From assembly GCA_004552615.1 (NCBI GenBank), contig SFNZ01000033.1, positions 1-16,956 on the forward strand: a DNA stretch of 16,956 nucleotides. Direction: 5' to 3'. The position numbers and the translations under genes are program-made. The notes beneath the pieces are model-generated. The model was given only the letters and a program-made list of their open reading frames with translations. It ran no database searches and was not told the DNA's origin. This stretch comes from Bacteroidales bacterium (GTDB lineage Bacteria > Bacteroidota > Bacteroidia > Bacteroidales > UBA932). Shown here piece after piece: positions 7,098-14,968 of the stretch. Positions within the stretch are counted from its first letter, which is position 1, and each line of letters starts with the position of its first letter.

Positions 7098-7751
7098 ATG
7101 TGGCGAAGTATTGCATATATGTTTGCAGGGTTGCTCATGGCTGTTTCCTGCACGGAGAATGGATTCGTACCCCGGAACGGAGACCTGGTTTTCAGGGTGG
7201 CCGGGATGTCTGGCGCGGGGCAGGCGATAGTGTCTGCTACTGCGTGGGGAGATTCTGTGAAATACGAGCATGTCGGAATCATCGAGGTCGCAGGGAATGA
7301 GGTCAATGTGATTGAGGCCACAGGCAGGGGAGGAGTTGTGAGGACTCCGTTCGATGTTTTTCTGTCGGATTCTCCTGAAATCGGAGGCCGTCCCGGAGTG
7401 ACCGTGATGCGTGTCAGGATCGCTTCCGTCAAAGGAGGCGCAGCAATGGCGGACAGTGCCGTGGTGAATGCCCTGGGGCATCTCGGAGAGGAATATGACT
7501 GGTATTATCTTCACGGGAACGGAAGGATGTATTGCTCTGAACTGGTGTATGAATCGTGGTTGGATTCCCTCGGGAATCATGTGTTCGGCTGCGTTCCGAT
7601 GAATTTCAGGGACGTGGACGGGAATATGCCGGAGTATTGGACGGAACTTTTCGGAAAGCTCGGCAGGCCGGTTCCGGAAGGTGAGCCGGGGACCAATCCC
7701 AACGGGATGTCAAAGTCGTCCCTGCTTGAGCAGGTGCACAGATATTTTTAG
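7098..7751 (+). CDS. YiiX-like permuted papain-fold (NlpC/P60 class) lipoprotein hydrolase
   Basis: A 217-residue lipoprotein: hydrophobic signal followed by MAVSC with Cys18 as likely lipid site. The mature part has the order of motifs typical of circularly permuted NlpC/P60 proteins such as YiiX: GDLVF near 28-32, the HVGI segment with His58, an acidic residue in IEATG (Glu73), the EEYDWYY helix start, and the nucleophile Cys146 in YCSELVYESW. Members cleave or form amide or ester bonds; the substrate here is unknown, and a cell-wall peptide is only one possibility. I use the ATG at 7098; an in-frame TTG at 7089 lies inside the promoter motif. It is the first gene of a probable two-gene operon, with an ATP-grasp ligase 20 bases downstream. 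Confidence 0.85.
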   Translation: MWRSIAYMFAGLLMAVSCTENGFVPRNGDLVFRVAGMSGAGQAIVSATAWGDSVKYEHVGIIEVAGNEVNVIEATGRGGVVRTPFDVFLSDSPEIGGRPGVTVMRVRIASVKGGAAMADSAVVNALGHLGEEYDWYYLHGNGRMYCSELVYESWLDSLGNHVFGCVPMNFRDVDGNMPEYWTELFGKLGRPVPEGEPGTNPNGMSKSSLLEQVHRYF

Positions 7752-7771
7752 AATAATAAAACGGACTTTAT

Positions 7772-8965
7772 ATGAACTTTGTATTCATTTCTCCGAATTT
7801 TCCGGAGACTTATTGGATTTTCTGCGACAGGCTGCACGCTTCCGGGGTGAATGTCCTCGGGATTGGAGATGCGGCTTACGATTCGCTTGACGTGAGGCTC
7901 AGGGCGTCCCTGACGGAATATTACCGTGTGGACAGCCTCGAGGTCTATGACGAGGTGTTCAGGGCGGTGGCCTATTTCTCATTCAAATACGGAAAGATTG
8001 ACTGGCTCGAGTCCAATAACGAGTACTGGCTCCGCCAGGATGCGAGACTGAGGGCTGATTTCAATATTGTCACGGGACCTTCTCCCGAGGAGATTCACAG
8101 GTTTACGAGCAAGGCCGAGATGAAGAAATTCTATGCTGCCGGAGGTGTGCCGACAGCTCGCCAGCACAGGGTCAAGGATCTCGCTTCTGCAGAGGCTTTC
8201 ATCTCGGAGACCGGCTATCCGGTGATAGTGAAGCCGGAGGTCGGCGTAGGAGCGGCAGCCACATACAGGATTTCTTCACGTGAAGAGCTGAAAAGATTTT
8301 TCGCATACGGAGTTACGGTGCCTTATGTGATGGAGGAATTCATCACGGGAGATATCTATTCCTATGACGCGATATTGGATTCCCACGGCAGGCCTCTGTT
8401 CGAGTCATCGGCCAAATTCCCGCCATCGGTGATGGACATTGTCATAAAGGGGCTTGACCTTATGTATTATGTCCTGCCTGAGGTGCCTGAGGGATTGCGC
8501 CGTCTCGGCCGCGCTACTGCTGAAGCTTTCGGTGTCAAGAGCCGTTTTGTTCATTTCGAGTTTTTCAGGCTGACCGAGGCGAAGCCCGGTCTTGGTGAAA
8601 TCGGTGATTTCGTGGGACTTGAGGTCAATATGAGACCGGCAGGAGGCTACACTCCGGACATGATGGATTTCGCCCACTCCACGGATGTATACAGGATATG
8701 GGCGGACATGGTGGTACATGACAGGAGGCTCATTCCGGAAAGCGGGGAAGACCATTATTGCATTTATTACGGAAGGCGGGATGACCACGTGTATCTGCAT
8801 AGCCATCAGGAGGTTATGGAGAAATACGGTTCCCGGATGGCAATGTGTGCGAGGATGCCTGAAGTGCTGAGCCCGGACATGGGCAACCAGATGTACACCG
8901 TTCATGCCTGGTCAGATGCGGAGAGGGACGAATTCCTGGATTTCGTGTCAGCGGAAGTCCGCTGA
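7772..8965 (+). CDS. ATP-grasp domain protein (carboxylate-amine ligase type), substrate unknown
   Basis: A 397-residue soluble protein with the ATP-grasp fold of the carbamoyl-phosphate-synthetase/biotin-carboxylase group. A pre-ATP-grasp Rossmann-like part (about 1-100, MNFVFISPNFP) precedes the grasp domain. Visible nucleotide and metal residues are Lys115, Lys154 in VIVKPEVGVGAA (a glycine-rich loop), the VMEEF hinge at 186-190, Glu263 in HFEFF, and Glu284, Asn286 and Arg288 in GLEVNMRPAGG. Such enzymes join a carboxylate to an amine or thiol through an acyl phosphate. The C-terminal 90 residues have no motif I know. No signal peptide, so it is cytosolic, unlike its operon partner upstream. 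Name and reaction class are secure; the actual product is not predictable from sequence. Confidence 0.85.
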   Translation: MNFVFISPNFPETYWIFCDRLHASGVNVLGIGDAAYDSLDVRLRASLTEYYRVDSLEVYDEVFRAVAYFSFKYGKIDWLESNNEYWLRQDARLRADFNIVTGPSPEEIHRFTSKAEMKKFYAAGGVPTARQHRVKDLASAEAFISETGYPVIVKPEVGVGAAATYRISSREELKRFFAYGVTVPYVMEEFITGDIYSYDAILDSHGRPLFESSAKFPPSVMDIVIKGLDLMYYVLPEVPEGLRRLGRATAEAFGVKSRFVHFEFFRLTEAKPGLGEIGDFVGLEVNMRPAGGYTPDMMDFAHSTDVYRIWADMVVHDRRLIPESGEDHYCIYYGRRDDHVYLHSHQEVMEKYGSRMAMCARMPEVLSPDMGNQMYTVHAWSDAERDEFLDFVSAEVR

Positions 8966-9004
8966 AAAAAGGAAATATTAAATAATTAATTACGTTTTTT
9001 GCCT

Positions 9005-10576
9005 GTGAAACTATCGAGATTGTCATTCATCCTTTTTATTCTGCCGGTGGTGCTTGCGTCATGCGGCCGTGTATCCATTCCTGAGGACATGGCTGTTGCC
9101 GAAACATTGCTCCGCACTGCTCCTGACAGCGCCATTGTCCTGCTCGGAAAATGCAACGATGCGAGGAACGGAAACCGTTATCAGAGAGCGACTTGGTGCC
9201 TGCTCAACGTTTGGGCGGGATACAATTCGTATAGCCTTGACCTGTCTCTGGCCCAGCTTGATACTGCCTGCTCTTATTTCATTTCCAAGGGTACGCATCT
9301 GAGAAAGGCCCAGGCCTATTATCTCAGAGGTGCCGTCAGGCAGGAACTCAAGGACGGGACCGAGCCGGAATGGGTGGATGACTATCTGCGCGGATGCCGC
9401 GAAGCCGACAATTGCAATGATCCGTACATCTCGACTCTTGTGTACAACCGCTACGGCATCGAGATGAACAACCGGAAATGGTATGACGAGGCGATTCCTG
9501 CATTGGAGAAATCCGCCGAATCTGCCGCGAAAGCCGGAATGGAAGGGTTCAGGGTCACGGCACTTATCAATATCTCACATTCTTATCTCTTCAAGGGCGA
9601 CCAGGACCAGGACTGGACGAAGGCAACTGAATATGCCCTGCAGGCCTGCGAGGTGGCGGAGAATGCCAAAATGCTTGACAGCCGTTCCAGGGCCCTGACG
9701 GCACTTTCAACATGCTACAACCGTTCCGGAGATTATGAAAAGGCTCTGGAGTCATCCCGTGAGGCAGTGAAGATACAGGAACAGCTTTTCAGGGAGGGGA
9801 AGAGGAAGGATCCGGTAAGATACAATCCTCTTGCCGATGCTTTCAGAAAGGTCGGCAATGCAGATTCGGCATTGTTCTATGTAAGGAAGAGCTATGACAG
9901 CCCTGAGATTATCACAAGGATGACCGCTATGCAGCTTTCGTATATCATTTACAGGGATTTGCTGCATGACAATGATATGACTGTCAAGTACATGTCTCTG
10001 TATCAGGAGCTCAGGACCCAGCAGATTGCCGAGCAGGGCAGCGGTACGGTCATAGAAAATACAATCAAATATGAGAAGGAGCGTTCGAGGAGCGTGGCCG
10101 AGAAGATGGCTGCGATTATTTGCATCATTCTTCTGGGCTGTCTCATATTGTTCCTGATAATGAGGCGTTACCGGGCCATTGCCGCCAAGCGTCACAAGGC
10201 TCTCGAAAATGCCGAAAGGGAACTTTCAAAAAAGGCTGCCGAACTATCTGCAAGGTCCGAGGAGACCCGCAAGGCTGAGCGCAAGGTGGAAATAGTAAGC
10301 ACGGAACTTATTGACAGAGACCCTCTTGTGGCTTCTCTTCGCAAAGCTCCGCGCTATCTTTCAGATTCCGAGTGGGCAAAATTGTGCAATCTTGCCGACA
10401 AGGTGTATGACGGTTATTCTTCCTCTCTCGCCTCCGCCGGCCTGACTGCTGGGAACATCCGTGTCGCCTGTCTCATGAAGCTCGGCTTTTCCACTTCGGA
10501 TTCGGCCGTCATGCTCGGCATCTCACCTGCGTCCGTGACCAAGGCCAAGCAGAGGCTGAAGAGCAAAATCAAATAA
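9005..10576 (+). CDS. Membrane-anchored TPR protein with C-terminal helix-turn-helix (putative regulator)
   Basis: A 523-residue protein with a signal ending VVLASC (Cys20, likely lipidated), a helical TPR-rich periplasmic region (about 30-335), one membrane helix (about 368-387, ending MRRYR), a charged coiled coil (about 398-435) and a C-terminal segment (about 478-523) of LuxR/sigma-like helix-turn-helix type: GLTAGNIRVACLMKLGF, then ISPASVTKAKQRLKSKI. This architecture, periplasmic TPRs joined to a cytoplasmic DNA-binding end, recurs in Bacteroidota and suggests a one-component membrane regulator; ligand and targets are unknown. No ATG is available: I use GTG at 9005, which gives a tidy signal peptide, but TTG at 8999 is possible. 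It begins 39 bases after the ATP-grasp gene. Its TAA directly abuts the stop of the convergent peptidase gene. Confidence 0.85.
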   Translation: MKLSRLSFILFILPVVLASCGRVSIPEDMAVAETLLRTAPDSAIVLLGKCNDARNGNRYQRATWCLLNVWAGYNSYSLDLSLAQLDTACSYFISKGTHLRKAQAYYLRGAVRQELKDGTEPEWVDDYLRGCREADNCNDPYISTLVYNRYGIEMNNRKWYDEAIPALEKSAESAAKAGMEGFRVTALINISHSYLFKGDQDQDWTKATEYALQACEVAENAKMLDSRSRALTALSTCYNRSGDYEKALESSREAVKIQEQLFREGKRKDPVRYNPLADAFRKVGNADSALFYVRKSYDSPEIITRMTAMQLSYIIYRDLLHDNDMTVKYMSLYQELRTQQIAEQGSGTVIENTIKYEKERSRSVAEKMAAIICIILLGCLILFLIMRRYRAIAAKRHKALENAERELSKKAAELSARSEETRKAERKVEIVSTELIDRDPLVASLRKAPRYLSDSEWAKLCNLADKVYDGYSSSLASAGLTAGNIRVACLMKLGFSTSDSAVMLGISPASVTKAKQRLKSKIK

Positions 10577-12601
10577 TTACCAGACCTTTACCCTGTTTTC
10601 AGGGGCTACGTAGAGGGCGTCGCCCGGCTGGATGTCGAATGCCTCGTACCAGTAGTCGCACTGTGCAAGGGCACCGTTGATCCTGAGCCTGTCGATGGAG
10701 TGTACATCCATCATGGTGAGGTAGCGGAGAATCTCGTCGGATGCCGTACCTGCCCATACATTGGCGTAGGAGAGGAAGAAACGCTGCTCAGGTGTGAATC
10801 CGTTGTCATCGGGAAGCCTGCCGTGTTTCTTCTGCCACATCTGGAATGCGTCGTAGGCGATGTTCAGTCCGCCGTGGTCCGCGAGATTCTCTCCGAGACA
10901 GAGAGTGCCGTTTGCCTTGACCTCTCCCGGAATTACCCAGAGCGAGTTGAAATATTCCACCATTGCGTCGCAAGGCTTCCTGAATCCTTCTGCATCTTCC
11001 GGAGTCCACCAGTCACAGAGGTTGCCGTCCTTGTTGTACATTCTTCCCTGGTCGTCGAATCCGTGGGTCATCTCGTGTCCTATGACTACTCCGATGGCTC
11101 CGTAATTGGCTGCTGCATCAGCATTTATATCGAAGAGAGGCGGCTGGAGGAAGCCTGCAGGGAAGCAAATCTCGTTGGATGTAGGATTGTAGTAGGCGTT
11201 GACCATCTGGGCCGGCATGTGCCATTCGCTCTTGTCCACCGGCTTGTTGTATTTCTTCTCGTAGTTGAGATCCCAGTAAAATTTGCTGGCGGTCCTGAGA
11301 TTGTCATAAAGACTGTTCTCCGGGTCAATCACGAGTCCGCTGAGGTCATCCCATTTGTCAGGATATCCGACTTTCACGCCATAGGCCATGAGTTTCTCGA
11401 GAGCAACCTTCTTCGTATCCTCGCACATCCATTCCTGGTTTTTGATTCTCTCGGCAAGGGATGCCTGAAGATTGTGGATGAGCTCCAGCATTTCCTCTTT
11501 CGCTTCCTTGGAGAAATATTTCTTAACGTACATCTGGCCCACAGCATCCGACATCAGGCCGTCCACGAGGCCCTCTGCCATCTTCCATCTCGGGGTCTTC
11601 TCCTGAACTCCGAAAATCTTTTTGTTGAAGTCGAAATTCTCGTCGGAGAAGTCGTCGGAAAGTATGTTGGAAGCGCTGTTTATGAGCTGCCATCTGTAGA
11701 TGTCCTTGAGGTCGTCGAGAGAGGCTGTCATCAGAATCTCGCATGCCTTTGCCACCGGTTCCGGCTGTCCGAGATCCACTTCATCGGTCTTGTCGAAACG
11801 GTAATTCTTCATATATTCTTTCCAGTCGAATCCGCCGCAGACCGCAATGAGGGAGTCAACGCTCATCTTGTGGTAGTTGGCTTCGGTGTCGCGCTGCTTC
11901 TCCTTGGAATAATAAGGTACTGCAATGCTCGTCTCGATGTCCCAGATGCGCTGCACCTTGTCGCGTGACTCTTCCGGAGAATAGCCGGTGAGCACGAACA
12001 GGCGTACCATGTGCTCCTTCATGGCTTCCCTGACCATCACGTTCTGGGGATCCCCGGAGAGGTAATAGTCCCGGTTGCCGAGGGAAAGTCCGCTCTGGCT
12101 GATGCAAACGATGTTGTTGTCGGCGTCTTTCTCGTCGGCGCTGATGAACATCGAGAAGAGGAGGTCATCGTGCTCCCTGGCGCAGTATGCGAGGAGTTCC
12201 TCCCTTGTGCTGATGGCGTCGATTTCAGCAATGTGAGCCTTGAGAGGGGCTGCACCTTCATTGTTAAGCCTTACGGAATCCATCATCATATTGAAGAGGT
12301 CTCCGATTTTCTGCTCAACGCTGCCTTTCTTGTTGTCTGCAGCGGCAATCTCCTTGATCAGCTCCGCGAGCGCCTTCACGTTGTCGTCACTGACCTTGGT
12401 GACGGTTCCCCACATCGGGTATTCCTTCGGCTGGGGATTGAAGTCTGCCCAATGTCCGGTGGCGTATCTTGCGAAGTCGTCACCTGCGCGGACAGTTGTG
12501 TCCATGTAGGCGTAATTGATTCCGGCCGTCTTGACCGGTGTCCTTCCGCAACCTGCCGCAATCATCATGGCGGCGCAGAAGATGAGAATCCTTGTTTTCA
12601 T
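10577..12601 (-). CDS. M13-family zinc metallopeptidase lipoprotein (PepO/neprilysin type)
   Basis: A 674-residue envelope endopeptidase. The signal ends IAAGC, so Cys18 is the likely lipid anchor. The N-terminal M13 domain spans about 30-420 and the catalytic domain about 455-674. Zinc ligands and catalytic residues are visible: HEMTH at 509-513 (His509, Glu510, His513) and Glu571 in GENLADHGG, with Asp575 conserved. The substrate-binding NAYY motif is at 468-471, preceded by HMPAQ and followed by the FPAGFLQPPLF segment. The C terminus ENRVKVW is typical of bacterial members. Length is normal for the family, and nothing looks damaged. These enzymes cut small peptides; the natural substrate here is unknown. 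It is transcribed alone, from a promoter shared region with purN. Confidence 0.95.
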   Translation of the reverse strand: MKTRILIFCAAMMIAAGCGRTPVKTAGINYAYMDTTVRAGDDFARYATGHWADFNPQPKEYPMWGTVTKVSDDNVKALAELIKEIAAADNKKGSVEQKIGDLFNMMMDSVRLNNEGAAPLKAHIAEIDAISTREELLAYCAREHDDLLFSMFISADEKDADNNIVCISQSGLSLGNRDYYLSGDPQNVMVREAMKEHMVRLFVLTGYSPEESRDKVQRIWDIETSIAVPYYSKEKQRDTEANYHKMSVDSLIAVCGGFDWKEYMKNYRFDKTDEVDLGQPEPVAKACEILMTASLDDLKDIYRWQLINSASNILSDDFSDENFDFNKKIFGVQEKTPRWKMAEGLVDGLMSDAVGQMYVKKYFSKEAKEEMLELIHNLQASLAERIKNQEWMCEDTKKVALEKLMAYGVKVGYPDKWDDLSGLVIDPENSLYDNLRTASKFYWDLNYEKKYNKPVDKSEWHMPAQMVNAYYNPTSNEICFPAGFLQPPLFDINADAAANYGAIGVVIGHEMTHGFDDQGRMYNKDGNLCDWWTPEDAEGFRKPCDAMVEYFNSLWVIPGEVKANGTLCLGENLADHGGLNIAYDAFQMWQKKHGRLPDDNGFTPEQRFFLSYANVWAGTASDEILRYLTMMDVHSIDRLRINGALAQCDYWYEAFDIQPGDALYVAPENRVKVW

Positions 12602-12646
12602 TGTATCAATAATTTAGAATTTGTTTTGTCTCATTGTTTTCTGCTG

Positions 12647-12678
12647 CAAAGTTACTGTGATTTGTGAGATTATGGAAA
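12647..12678 (-). promoter_or_regulatory. Promoter of the M13 peptidase gene (TAACTTTG)
   Basis: On the minus strand TAACTTTG (12654-12647) matches the -7 consensus, and TTTC (12678-12675), one mismatch from TTTG, lies 20 bases upstream. RNA would start near 12640, leaving a leader of about 40 bases before the ATG at 12601. Confidence 0.55.
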
Positions 12679-12742
12679 TTTTCAGGTGGACAATTCTGAA
12701 GTGGAATTATTTGATTATCAATATTATATATATGGACAATGT

Positions 12743-12769
12743 GGACATCGCCACGGATGTCGCATGTCC
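12743..12769. other. Nested inverted repeats upstream of purN
   Basis: GACATC at 12744-12749 and GATGTC at 12756-12761 form an inverted repeat with a six-base spacer, while GGACAT at 12743-12748 and ATGTCC at 12764-12769 form a second, wider one. They end 7 bases before the -33 box of the purN promoter, a reasonable place for an operator, though chance cannot be excluded and no regulator can be named. Confidence 0.35.
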
Positions 12770-12776
12770 GGTGCGC

Positions 12777-12807
12777 TTTGAACTTTCTCCGCAATAGCTT
12801 AAATTTG
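12777..12807 (+). promoter_or_regulatory. purN promoter, TTTG-N19-TAAATTTG
   Basis: TTTG at 12777-12780 and TAAATTTG at 12800-12807, separated by 19 bases, match the Bacteroidota primary sigma consensus in both boxes and spacing. RNA would start near 12814, leaving a leader of about 15 bases. This is the best promoter match in the window. Confidence 0.75.
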
Positions 12808-12828
12808 CCGGAAATCTGTCAGAACATT

Positions 12829-13413
12829 ATGATAAATGTAGCGATTTTCGTGTCGGGAAGCGGCACAAACTGTGAGGCCATCATCAGGCATTTCCAGAAT
12901 TCAGAAAAGGTAAAGATTGTCCTGGTACTCAGCAACAGGGCAGATGCCTATGCACTCGTACGTGCGTCCGGACTCGGGGTCGAGACCGTGGTGATGCCGA
13001 AGAAGGAATTCATGCAGCAGGACCTTCTGATGCCGCTCATGGAGAAGTACAATGTGGATTTCATCGTCCTGGCGGGTTTCCTGCTGGTCGTTCCGGAATT
13101 CCTCATCGATGCATATCCGCGCAGAATCATCAATCTTCATCCGGCCCTTCTGCCCAAGTTCGGCGGTATCGGAATGTACGGACATCATGTGCATGAGGCC
13201 GTGAAGGCTGCAGGGGAGACCGAGACGGGCATGACTGTACACTATGTCAGCAGCGAGGTTGACGGGGGAGAAATCATAGCTCAGTTCTCCACTCCGGTTT
13301 CTCCGGATGACACTCCGGACGACATTGCCGCCAAGGAGCATGTGCTGGAGATGGAGCATTTCCCTGAGGTTGTGCATCAGGTTCTGGACAATTTCGAATC
13401 TTCAAGGGACTGA
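12829..13413 (+). CDS. purN: Phosphoribosylglycinamide formyltransferase
   Basis: A 194-residue cytosolic enzyme of de novo purine synthesis that transfers the formyl group of 10-formyltetrahydrofolate to GAR. The nucleotide-binding start is VAIFVSGSGTNCEAII (4-19). The catalytic triad seen in E. coli PurN is present as Asn102 and His104 in INLHPALLP and Asp145 in EVDGGEI. The loop FGGIGMYGHHVHEAV is the form common in Bacteroidota. I chose the ATG at 12829 because the promoter sits just upstream and the family begins at this point; the frame is open further upstream but through promoter sequence. It is a single-gene unit, with its own promoter and a strong terminator 41 bases after the stop. 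Confidence 0.96.
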   Translation: MINVAIFVSGSGTNCEAIIRHFQNSEKVKIVLVLSNRADAYALVRASGLGVETVVMPKKEFMQQDLLMPLMEKYNVDFIVLAGFLLVVPEFLIDAYPRRIINLHPALLPKFGGIGMYGHHVHEAVKAAGETETGMTVHYVSSEVDGGEIIAQFSTPVSPDDTPDDIAAKEHVLEMEHFPEVVHQVLDNFESSRD

Positions 13414-13454
13414 GGCTCCCTTTGTACCGGCAACAAAGTGACAAAATATTTTAC

Positions 13455-13490
13455 AGCAGGTGTCTAATTTTTTGACACCTGCTCTTTTTT
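13455..13490 (+). terminator. Intrinsic terminator after purN
   Basis: AGCAGGTGTC (13455-13464) pairs perfectly with GACACCTGCT (13474-13483) around a nine-base loop, and a run of six T follows at 13485-13490. It is the only textbook intrinsic terminator in the window and insulates purN from the export operon downstream. Confidence 0.92.
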
Positions 13491-13553
13491 GTGTTTTGTT
13501 TAAATAGCTTATGGTCAATCAGTTATATCGACTGGCACGGGAATGGCTACGGA

Positions 13554-14954
13554 ATGTGCAAAAACATCAAAAGGATGAACAGATTCGGTATTTCAATATT
13601 GACCCTTGCGGTTGCGGCATTTTCCGGAACAACCGTTTCCGCGCAGGATGCGGAAGGCGGAAAAATGACATTGAAGCAGTGCATGCAATATGCCGTGGAC
13701 AATTCCTACAAGGTTCTCATAAGCGGAGCAGAAGTTTCGGACGCGCGGGTGGACAGGCTCGAGGCCATTCTCAAGGCTTTCTCCCCTTCAGTGGAGGCGG
13801 GGAGCTACGGTTATTACAATTTCGGACGTTCAGTTGACCCTGAGACCAACACTTATGTTTCCGTGACGTCTTTCAACAACGGCTACTCCCTCTCCGGAGG
13901 AATCACTCTTTTCAACGGTTTCTCTGCCGTGAACAATATACGGATTGCCAGGACCTCGGTGCAGATGGGACTTGACAAAGAGCGTCAGACCATAGACCAG
14001 CTCTGTCTCGCGACTATGGAAGCGTTCTATAATGTCGTGTATTACAAGGAATTGACATCGATTCTCGAATCCCAGAAGGCCACTGCCGAAGCGGCTCTGT
14101 CCCTTGTCAGAAAGCAGGAAGAACTCGGCCAGAAAGGCTATGCAGACGTGGTGGAGATGGAAGCTGACCTCGCTGACTGGAATTATAAATACATCGATGC
14201 GTCGAACAAGCTTGCAGATGCCTATGTCACCCTGAAAGATCTGATGTTCTGGCCTTCACAGGACAGCCTGGACGTGGATGCCCGGATGGTTGCTGAAGGT
14301 TATGAGGACCCTTACGGCCGCTCTTTCATGCAGGAGAATTCCGATATTGACTATACGGCGCTCGCGGAACTGAATCCTGCCGTCCAGATAGCGAAGAATA
14401 CATTGCGAAATGCCGGTTATGAGCTCAAGACCGCGAAATGGAGATTCACTCCGTCTCTCTCGTTCTACGGTGGCTGGTCCACGAGCTACTATACCTATCC
14501 GGGCAAAGAGGGGTATGTCGCTACTCCTTTCCATACTCAGTTCAAAAACAATGGGGGAGAATATCTGCAGCTTTCGTTGAGTTTTCCTATATATGACAGA
14601 TTGTCAAGGGTTTCCGATCTCCGGCGGAAGAAGAATGCCTACGTGCGTGCAAATGCTGACTACGAGGGAAAGGTGCGTGAGGTGGAGGCCGAAATCCACC
14701 GGGCCGTACAGGACAGGAACGGAGCCTCTGCAGCCTATCTGCAGGCCCAGCGCAGGGCTGACGTGCAGGAAGTTGCATGGAGCTTGAACCGGAGGAAATA
14801 TGAGGAGGGCCTCGTGTCGGTATTGGACTACCAGAAGGCTGCGGACAATTATCTGAATGCCAAGGCCGAGCGCCTGAATTCGCTGCTCCAGTTCTATCTG
14901 AAGCGCAGTGTCGTGGATTATTACAACGGTATTCCTTATATCGATCAGTTTTGA
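13554..14954 (+). CDS. TolC-family outer-membrane efflux protein
   Basis: A protein of about 466 residues, with a signal peptide cut after VSA (about residue 30). The mature protein starts with the family's MTLKQCMQYAVDNS helix and contains two OEP repeats: long periplasmic helices (for instance the stretch around SQKATAEAALSLVRKQEELG and the one from VREVEAEIHRAVQD on) alternating with short beta segments such as YGYYNFGRSVD and SLSFYGGWSTSYYTY. It ends in the usual GLVSVLDYQKAADNYLNAKAE region. It forms the outer-membrane channel of a tripartite exporter whose adaptor and permease follow directly. The start is uncertain: ATG at 13554 and ATG at 13575 (MNRFGIS) both give good signals; a GTG at 13491 falls at the edge of the terminator and is unlikely. 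No convincing promoter is seen in the 63 bases after the terminator. Confidence 0.92.
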   Translation: MCKNIKRMNRFGISILTLAVAAFSGTTVSAQDAEGGKMTLKQCMQYAVDNSYKVLISGAEVSDARVDRLEAILKAFSPSVEAGSYGYYNFGRSVDPETNTYVSVTSFNNGYSLSGGITLFNGFSAVNNIRIARTSVQMGLDKERQTIDQLCLATMEAFYNVVYYKELTSILESQKATAEAALSLVRKQEELGQKGYADVVEMEADLADWNYKYIDASNKLADAYVTLKDLMFWPSQDSLDVDARMVAEGYEDPYGRSFMQENSDIDYTALAELNPAVQIAKNTLRNAGYELKTAKWRFTPSLSFYGGWSTSYYTYPGKEGYVATPFHTQFKNNGGEYLQLSLSFPIYDRLSRVSDLRRKKNAYVRANADYEGKVREVEAEIHRAVQDRNGASAAYLQAQRRADVQEVAWSLNRRKYEEGLVSVLDYQKAADNYLNAKAERLNSLLQFYLKRSVVDYYNGIPYIDQF

Positions 14955-14968
14955 AAAATAATGTAACT

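Noticed and set aside
8950..8970. Terminator at the end of the ATP-grasp gene
   Set aside because: AGCGGA/TCCGCT forms a six-pair hairpin over the stop codon, but it is followed by A rather than T, so it is not an intrinsic terminator on this strand.
10700..12667. Long open frames on the plus strand opposite the M13 peptidase gene
   Set aside because: They mirror the codon positions of a complete, motif-bearing peptidase gene, have no family resemblance and lack promoters; they result from GC-biased third positions.
13491..13553. Promoter and GTG start for the TolC-family gene right after the terminator
   Set aside because: A TTTG at 13495-13498 has no TAnnTTTG at the right distance, and the GTG at 13491 directly follows the terminator T-run; later ATGs give better signal peptides.
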